A stretch of 64,000 bases of DNA from Holothuria scabra (lineage: Eukaryota; Echinodermata; Holothuroidea; Aspidochirotida; Holothuriidae), in contig CM074187.1 in assembly GCA_037179385.1 (NCBI GenBank), forward strand, positions 62,001 through 126,000. Direction: 5' to 3'. Numbering within the stretch: the stretch's first letter is position 1; every line of letters starts with the position of its first letter. The notes beneath the pieces were generated by a model. It saw only the letters and a list, made by a program, of their open reading frames with translations, made no database searches and was not told the DNA's origin. This document shows positions 58,806 to 64,000 of the stretch, piece after piece. The translations under genes were made by a program, and so were the position numbers.

Positions 58806-60334
58806 ATATGTGTCATTCTTCAATACTGGGTAATGAAAGTGTGACATGCACACCCAAAATTACAATTCATCAAATAATTTTGAAAAGTAGCTTATCACCT
58901 TCCAAATATCATGTTTTAACTAGGTATCAAATAGGAAGATAGTTGAGTAATAATTGACTGTGATATTTCAGAGAGTAGGTCATTCGTCTACATGGGTGAC
59001 GTATGTACATGGTGTCCACTTACATGCTTGTAATTGAGTACATGTATGATAAAAAAAATGAGATATTTGTGTATTATCATATTTTTCTTGCCTATCTGAG
59101 TTACTTAAATGCCCAAAAAGTGTATATTGTATGAAAAGGCGTCGAAAACACAACGTTAGAAAAGTGGGCACCGTTACATACGTCACAATGCCAGCTGCTA
59201 TTTGTTCTTAAAACACTGAAAATGTGCATTTAATGGATTGAACCAGAATGTATTACCACACTGCTGACTATTTTTGCACAGATTAAGTGATGTAGTATAT
59301 ATTCTAGGTGTCTGGAAAGAGTCAGCCTAAGTCAGGTGTTTGTAATACAGAGTTTTGACTAAAACTGTGATGTATGTAACAGTATCCACACCCAAAATTT
59401 GAAATTGCCAAATCCTTCATTCTTCAGTAAAAAAATAATATTATGTATATTACTCATTCTTCTGAAGTTGTTAATAATAACAGTGTCACAAAGAGCCTAA
59501 TATTCTATCTCAAACTAACATTTTGGTGAAATTTGATTTTTTTGTGACATACGTAACAGGACACCAAGGGGGTGGACACCAAGTATGTATTCACATACAG
59601 TGGCTCTCCTTGTGTACATTAATTTCCACAAATGGCAACAATTACCTAAAAGACAATCTTATGGGCTATTGTGATATACCTGTGTATACAACTGGAAATT
59701 TATTGTGTGGCTGTATGGCTGCAGTAGCTTTGTGACATATGAACTGGGTGGGTGGACACCAATGTTACATAAGTCACAAATCCAATTTTTGTGTCCTTAT
59801 ATTTCCGTACAGATAGGAGCTATGTGCAAGCCCATGTGGATATGAACTGCTGGTGCCTAGGTCTTTACAAACACACCGCTAGTCAATCTTTAAGTTCTTG
59901 CAGTTTTAAGTTCTCAGAGTTGTGTGACATATGTAACAGGTACGGACACCAAATGTTACATATGTAACACTCTTTTTGTGTAGCTCATAGGAAATAATTC
60001 CCAAAATATTTGTCCCCATGCTATGTCACATTTAATAAAGTGATGTGATCCACTTCATATGGCATACATTATGAGGAGATCTAACCCTCGTTCTGTATCT
60101 GATAGTCTTTTGTAAAACAATTGTATTTTTATGTCACGTTTTGGTGTCCACTTTTTAGCCATTTTTCAACTATTATCGGCTCTCAGAAAAATTTTAGGGG
60201 TGGTATGATAGTAATGTTATCTTATGTATCTCTGTGCTGGGTGAGGTCTATGAAAAAAAAAAACCCTAAAGAGGCTGATCATGCTCTATATATTTGTCCA
60301 CTGTGAATCTCTCCAGTACTGGAGAATAGCACAT
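58806..60334. mobile_element. TIR element built of about 190-bp modules
   Basis: The left end ATGTGTCATTCTTCAATACT is loosely inverted at the right end (CCAGTACTGGAGAATAGCAC). The interior repeats a module combining GGTGTCC or GGACACC with a TATGTAAC or GTTACATA word at about 59011, 59168, 59385, 59562, 59752, 59943 and 60142, that is, every 157-215 bp. The same words structure the 278-1495 element, so the two are distant relatives. No transposase. The exact ends are uncertain. Confidence 0.6.
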
Positions 60335-60914
60335 AGAGCTATGTATACTGAACACAGTGGTCAAATTTTGGGCTACAAATATTTAGATAGCCAGTGTCTG
60401 TGCGACCAACCAAAATTTATTCCTTCATTCACTCCTTAATTTTCTATTGATATTAAGCAATACTACATACTGTGGTCGGGTTCTGGGTGATGAACTGAAT
60501 ACTGGTCATACTAGGTCTAGGTTGAATTCTGGGAGCTGAGTCTACTAGTACTAAGGTTCAAGTGGTCCCCTAATTACTCAATCCTTGGAAATAAATTTTT
60601 ATTTTCACATGGAGTTGAAAGGACAGGTAAAGCTAGAAAAGATAGTGATGGTAATATTCTACTTTGGTGAAAACTATGGTAACTGTAACAATAAATCCTC
60701 AAGCAGTCGGTTAGTGGGCATTTTACCCTACGCCTAGGCCTAGGCTAGCTCATAAGGCTAGAGGGCAAAGGTCTGCCAGGCATGTAACAAACTCAGATAA
60801 TACCTGTACCTGAACACCCCACACTGCCTTTGATTGTACTGGGGTGTCTATGTTGCTTTTTCAAGAAGCTTTTAGGTCTACTTTAGGCCTAGGAGTAGGA
60901 GGGAGGGTAGGAGG
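60335..60914. other. No gene recognised
   Basis: Unremarkable sequence between the modular element and the LINE, rich in CCTAGGCCT-like words near 60730 and 60885. Confidence 0.4.
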
Positions 60915-62090
60915 CTTCCTCCCTTGATGCCCATAAACAAATCGATGTGTTTATCTTGGATTTTGAGAAGGCCTTCGATACTGTTCCTCATGAACTGCTG
61001 AAGACCAAGCTGTATACACTTGGTGTTTCAAATCAGATTCTTCGTTGGGTTGATGACTTTCTTGTTGATCGTAAACAATCTGTTGTTGTCAATGGAACCC
61101 GGTCTCCCCCGATGCAAGTTCTCTCTGGAGTTCCCCAGGGGTCTGTCCTAGGACCGATTCTCTTCTTGGTTCATATCAATGATATCGTCGATGGTGTTTC
61201 TTCCAAGGTTCGTCTTTTTGCAGATGATTGTGTCTGTTACCGTATTATTGAGTCCGATGAGGATTGTCATAAACTTCAGAATGATATCAAGCAGTTGGGG
61301 CTGTGGGCTTCCACGTGGGGAATGAGATTTCAGCCCACTAAGTGTAGCGTTATTACTTTTGCTCGGAAAAAAGTCCCATACTTTTTAGGTATGTTCTAAA
61401 TAGGATTGAGCTCCCGAGGGTAGATAGTATTAAGTATCTCGGAATTACCATCACTAAAGATCTGAACTGGGAGAAGCATATTCAAAACATCTGTAACAAG
61501 GGAAATAAGATTCTTGGTATTTTGTACAGAAACCTATCTTCCTGCCCTGGTGATGTCAAGTTAATGGCTTATTTATAAAGGAATCCTTCGGCCTGTGCTG
61601 GAGTACGCCAGTAGTGTTTGGGACCCCCACCAGGTTTACCTGCGCGACAAGCTTGAGAGTATACAAAAACGGTCTGCTAGATTCATTGCCTCTGACTATT
61701 CAAGGGAGCCAGGATCAATGACCAGGCTCCTTAAGGAACTAAACCTTCTGCCCTTAACTGAAAGGCGGAGGAAAAGTAGATTGATCCTTTTTTCCAAAGG
61801 TATGTTCGGCCTGGCTCAATTACCTGTTGATTGTCTCCAGCGGCCTACTCGTAGAACCCGTTTAATGCATGACCTTCATGTCTGTCTCCCACATACTAGT
61901 ACTAACTGTTATAAATTTAGCTTCCTGCCTCGAACCATTAAGGATTGGAATCATCTCCCCTTGAATGTAATGAGGGTTGCCTCTGTCCATAAGGACCCTA
62001 TTACCTATATTACTGGGCATATTTAGCCTCTCGACGCATGCGTGGTGAAAGAATGTCCCTTGGATGTGTCACCTTTATTGAAGAAGAAGA
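60915..62090 (+). mobile_element. 5'-truncated non-LTR retrotransposon (Jockey/CR1-like) with broken reverse transcriptase
   Basis: Reverse transcriptase motifs are clear: VFILDFEKAFDTVPHELL (first catalytic Asp), GVPQGSVLGPILFLVHIND, and VRLFADDCVCYR (the FADD active site). The frame is lost near 61380 and resumes in other frames with LPRVDSIKYLGITITKDLNW, a stop TAA near 61576, then LEYASSVWDPHQVYLRDKLE, IQKRSARFIASDY and LNLLPLTERRRKSRLILFSK. The 3' tail ends in a GAA-type microsatellite at about 62080-62095. The 5' end of the element, including any endonuclease, is absent, as is usual after incomplete target-primed reverse transcription. Confidence 0.93.
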
Positions 62091-62159
62091 AGGAGGAGGC
62101 CTAGCTACTAACCGTAGGGACTAGGCTACATTACGATACAATATTAGCCTACATTTACT

Positions 62160-63030
62160 CACAGGTCGTCCTAGCGTTATATAGTATATATATGTAAAAA
62201 GGAAAAGGTTGGTCACATCGCCTAACACCAATGCAGTGCTTCGCACAAAACTATTCATGATTCCTCACCTTCCACTAGATTTTACCCCTTCAAATCTCTC
62301 GAAAACTATCCTTCATCTTTCTCTGACAACACAAAACAAACGTTGAGAAAAAAACTGACATCTAATGCAAGAAATCTTCTCATCTGATTCTTCGTTAACC
62401 ACACTCTAGATCACTCTTCTCCAATTCCTGACGTCACATTACGTAATGGGAATTGCCCTGTACGAATCCGGTACTCCCTGTTAACCCAGTGCATGTTTAA
62501 ATGCCGAGAACGCCTGTTGTATAAATGCTGTACGTAAAGACCGCACGTAGGCCACTTACAAGTTTTTTTTTCGTAGCACAGCTTGGGGAATTGTATGCTC
62601 GTGTTTTCCATTTCTTGTTCACGTTCCCCGAGCAGAAAAAAAATTACAGTCTGGGCGTTGACAGATTCGAAAGCAGTTCAAACTATCCAATGAGAGAACC
62701 GTATTCGTAAAGGGTAACCCCCATTACGTAATGTGACGTCATGAATTGGAGAAGAGTGATCTAGTCCGTTGTTAAGATTGAATCGGAGGAGAAGATTTTT
62801 TGCATTTGATGTGAGGTTTTTTGTTTAAGACAACGTCAAGTTTGTTGTGTTTCTTTAGAAGAAGGTGATGGGAGGGTTCTGGAGAGATCTGAAGAGGTTA
62901 ATGTAGTATAAGGTGAGAAATCATGAACAGTTTTGTGCGAAGCACTGTGTTGGTGTTAGGCGGTGTGACTTACCTTTTCCTTTTTATATATATATACTAT
63001 ATATACTATATAACGCTAGGACGACCTGTG
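62160..63030. mobile_element. Long-inverted-repeat element with 8-bp target duplication
   Basis: Termini CACAGGTCGTCCTAGCG and the exact reverse complement at 63014-63030. The 8-bp word CATTTACT directly flanks both sides (62152-62159 and 63031-63038). Inverted arms extend about 315-335 bp each (to about 62475 and from about 62695), leaving a short centre. Both arms include TGACGTCA and TTACGTAA next to each other. No transposase. An 8-bp duplication fits hAT- or P-type elements, but the CACAGG end is not typical hAT. Confidence 0.9.
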
Positions 63031-63038
63031 CATTTACT

Positions 63039-64000
63039 AGGCACAACCTGACGTAAGGCCTAACGTTAGGCTATACAGACCATGTGATTGCCTTCCAAGT
63101 TCAGCTTCAACTTTGAAGTTTCAACTTCAATTTGCGTTGGATAGGAACGACTAGGCCTAAGTTAGCCTAAGCTACACAAGTTAACTAGCCTAGGCTAGGC
63201 TATTTATATTTGTAGAAAAAGTTTCATCTCCATTCTCCTTCATTCAGTTTCTTGGAGTTGTTGTTTAGAGGTATGTCTACCTGTTGGAATGGCCCAATGT
63301 ACTTACTGTAGGCAGGAAAAATTTTCCAGTCTTTAGCGTATGCACAATGCGACAAAATTGGTCACAATCGATAGGACATTTATTTTATTTTTTTTTCCAA
63401 GACGATTGAGGGTAATACGAAGCGAAATAATAGGTTTCACTTCTTAGAAGTTAGATTCAGTCCAAAATGACAGATTCTTAGACATTTTTGTTTGTAATTT
63501 GGACATAACTTCAGGTAAACAAAACGTTCAAAACAGTCATGGTCTTCCAAACAGTCTCCCTTTACATTTGGGAACAAAACACATCGATTTGTCCACATTT
63601 AGTGTCAAGATAAAATTTAAGTTGGCTTGCCTAGCAATGCCGTTCAGAGTTACAACTGCGCATGTCAAGCCATGAGTCATAGGTGGTAGACTACACAATA
63701 ACAAGTCATTTGGTGTATGTGTTACGTGGTGAAATGACATAGTCTAGGTTTAACACAACATTACATCGAATTTTAGTGTTTCGCATAGGGCCAATTGAAT
63801 TTTGCATTCGTTCCCTTTTCTTTTGCTTCGTTTATTTGTTTTCCTTTGATATCGAAAGGTACCAAGGCAAGAAAACCATGAATACGTATACAGTGATGAA
63901 GCAGATGGGGAAAAACTAAACAAATCCTGGGGAGTTTGTAGAGTAAATTCCAAATTAAAAAAGGAAAAATAAAATAAAACATAGAAAGAGTGTTACTTGA
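63039..64000. other. No gene recognised
   Basis: AT-rich sequence with CTAGGCCTA-like words near 63140-63200. The short frames on the - strand at 63537-63982 overlap one another and have no family motif. Confidence 0.4.

Overview
This is eukaryotic nuclear DNA, AT-rich, with small coding exons separated by kilobase-scale introns full of transposable elements. Canonical GT-AG splice sites, tRNA-derived SINEs, an animal-type Copia retrotransposon, non-LTR retrotransposon relics and many terminal-inverted-repeat (TIR) elements point to a metazoan. A guanidinoacetate methyltransferase gene, a pentameric ligand-gated channel gene and the style of the repeats suggest a marine invertebrate deuterostome, most likely an echinoderm. 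That placement is inference; no sequence search was possible.

Two host genes are supported, and they converge tail to tail. On the + strand (4830-19813) are the last seven coding exons of a pentameric (Cys-loop type) ligand-gated ion channel subunit: 290 codons including the stop, from the second half of the extracellular domain to the C-terminus. Its 5' exons lie before the window. On the - strand (56575 down to 25340) is a complete GAMT gene, four coding exons encoding 238 aa. Its introns of 11.0, 16.5 and 3.1 kb hold most of the mobile DNA here.

Layout: 0.3-1.5 kb, a Kolobok-like TTAA element; 4.8-19.8 kb, the channel gene, whose introns contain a 870-bp Mutator-like element, a TTAGGG/CCAAT-type dyad and ~145-bp minisatellites; 19.8-25.3 kb, the gap between the convergent genes, with a possible extra terminal exon; 25.3-28.7 kb, GAMT exons 4 and 3; 28.7-45.2 kb, GAMT intron 2 with two copies of a long repeat family, a ~145-bp satellite carrying nuclear-receptor-like half-sites, and a 6.1-kb DNA element that itself contains a 462-bp hAT element; 45.2-45.4 kb, GAMT exon 2; 45.7-55.3 kb, a Copia provirus interrupted by a 4.6-kb DNA element; 56.4-56.6 kb, GAMT exon 1, with a 604-bp foldback element 243 bp upstream of the start codon; 58.5-64 kb, LINE relics, an element built of ~190-bp-spaced modules, and an 871-bp long inverted repeat with an 8-bp target duplication.

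The most interesting signal is the pair of large insertions at 36891-42977 and 47650-52232. Both begin CCC and end GGG, both have long termini packed with one short degenerate word, and both have a 2-bp target duplication that can be checked inside this window: one against an unoccupied paralogous repeat, the other against the interrupted integrase reading frame. No transposase was recognised in either.
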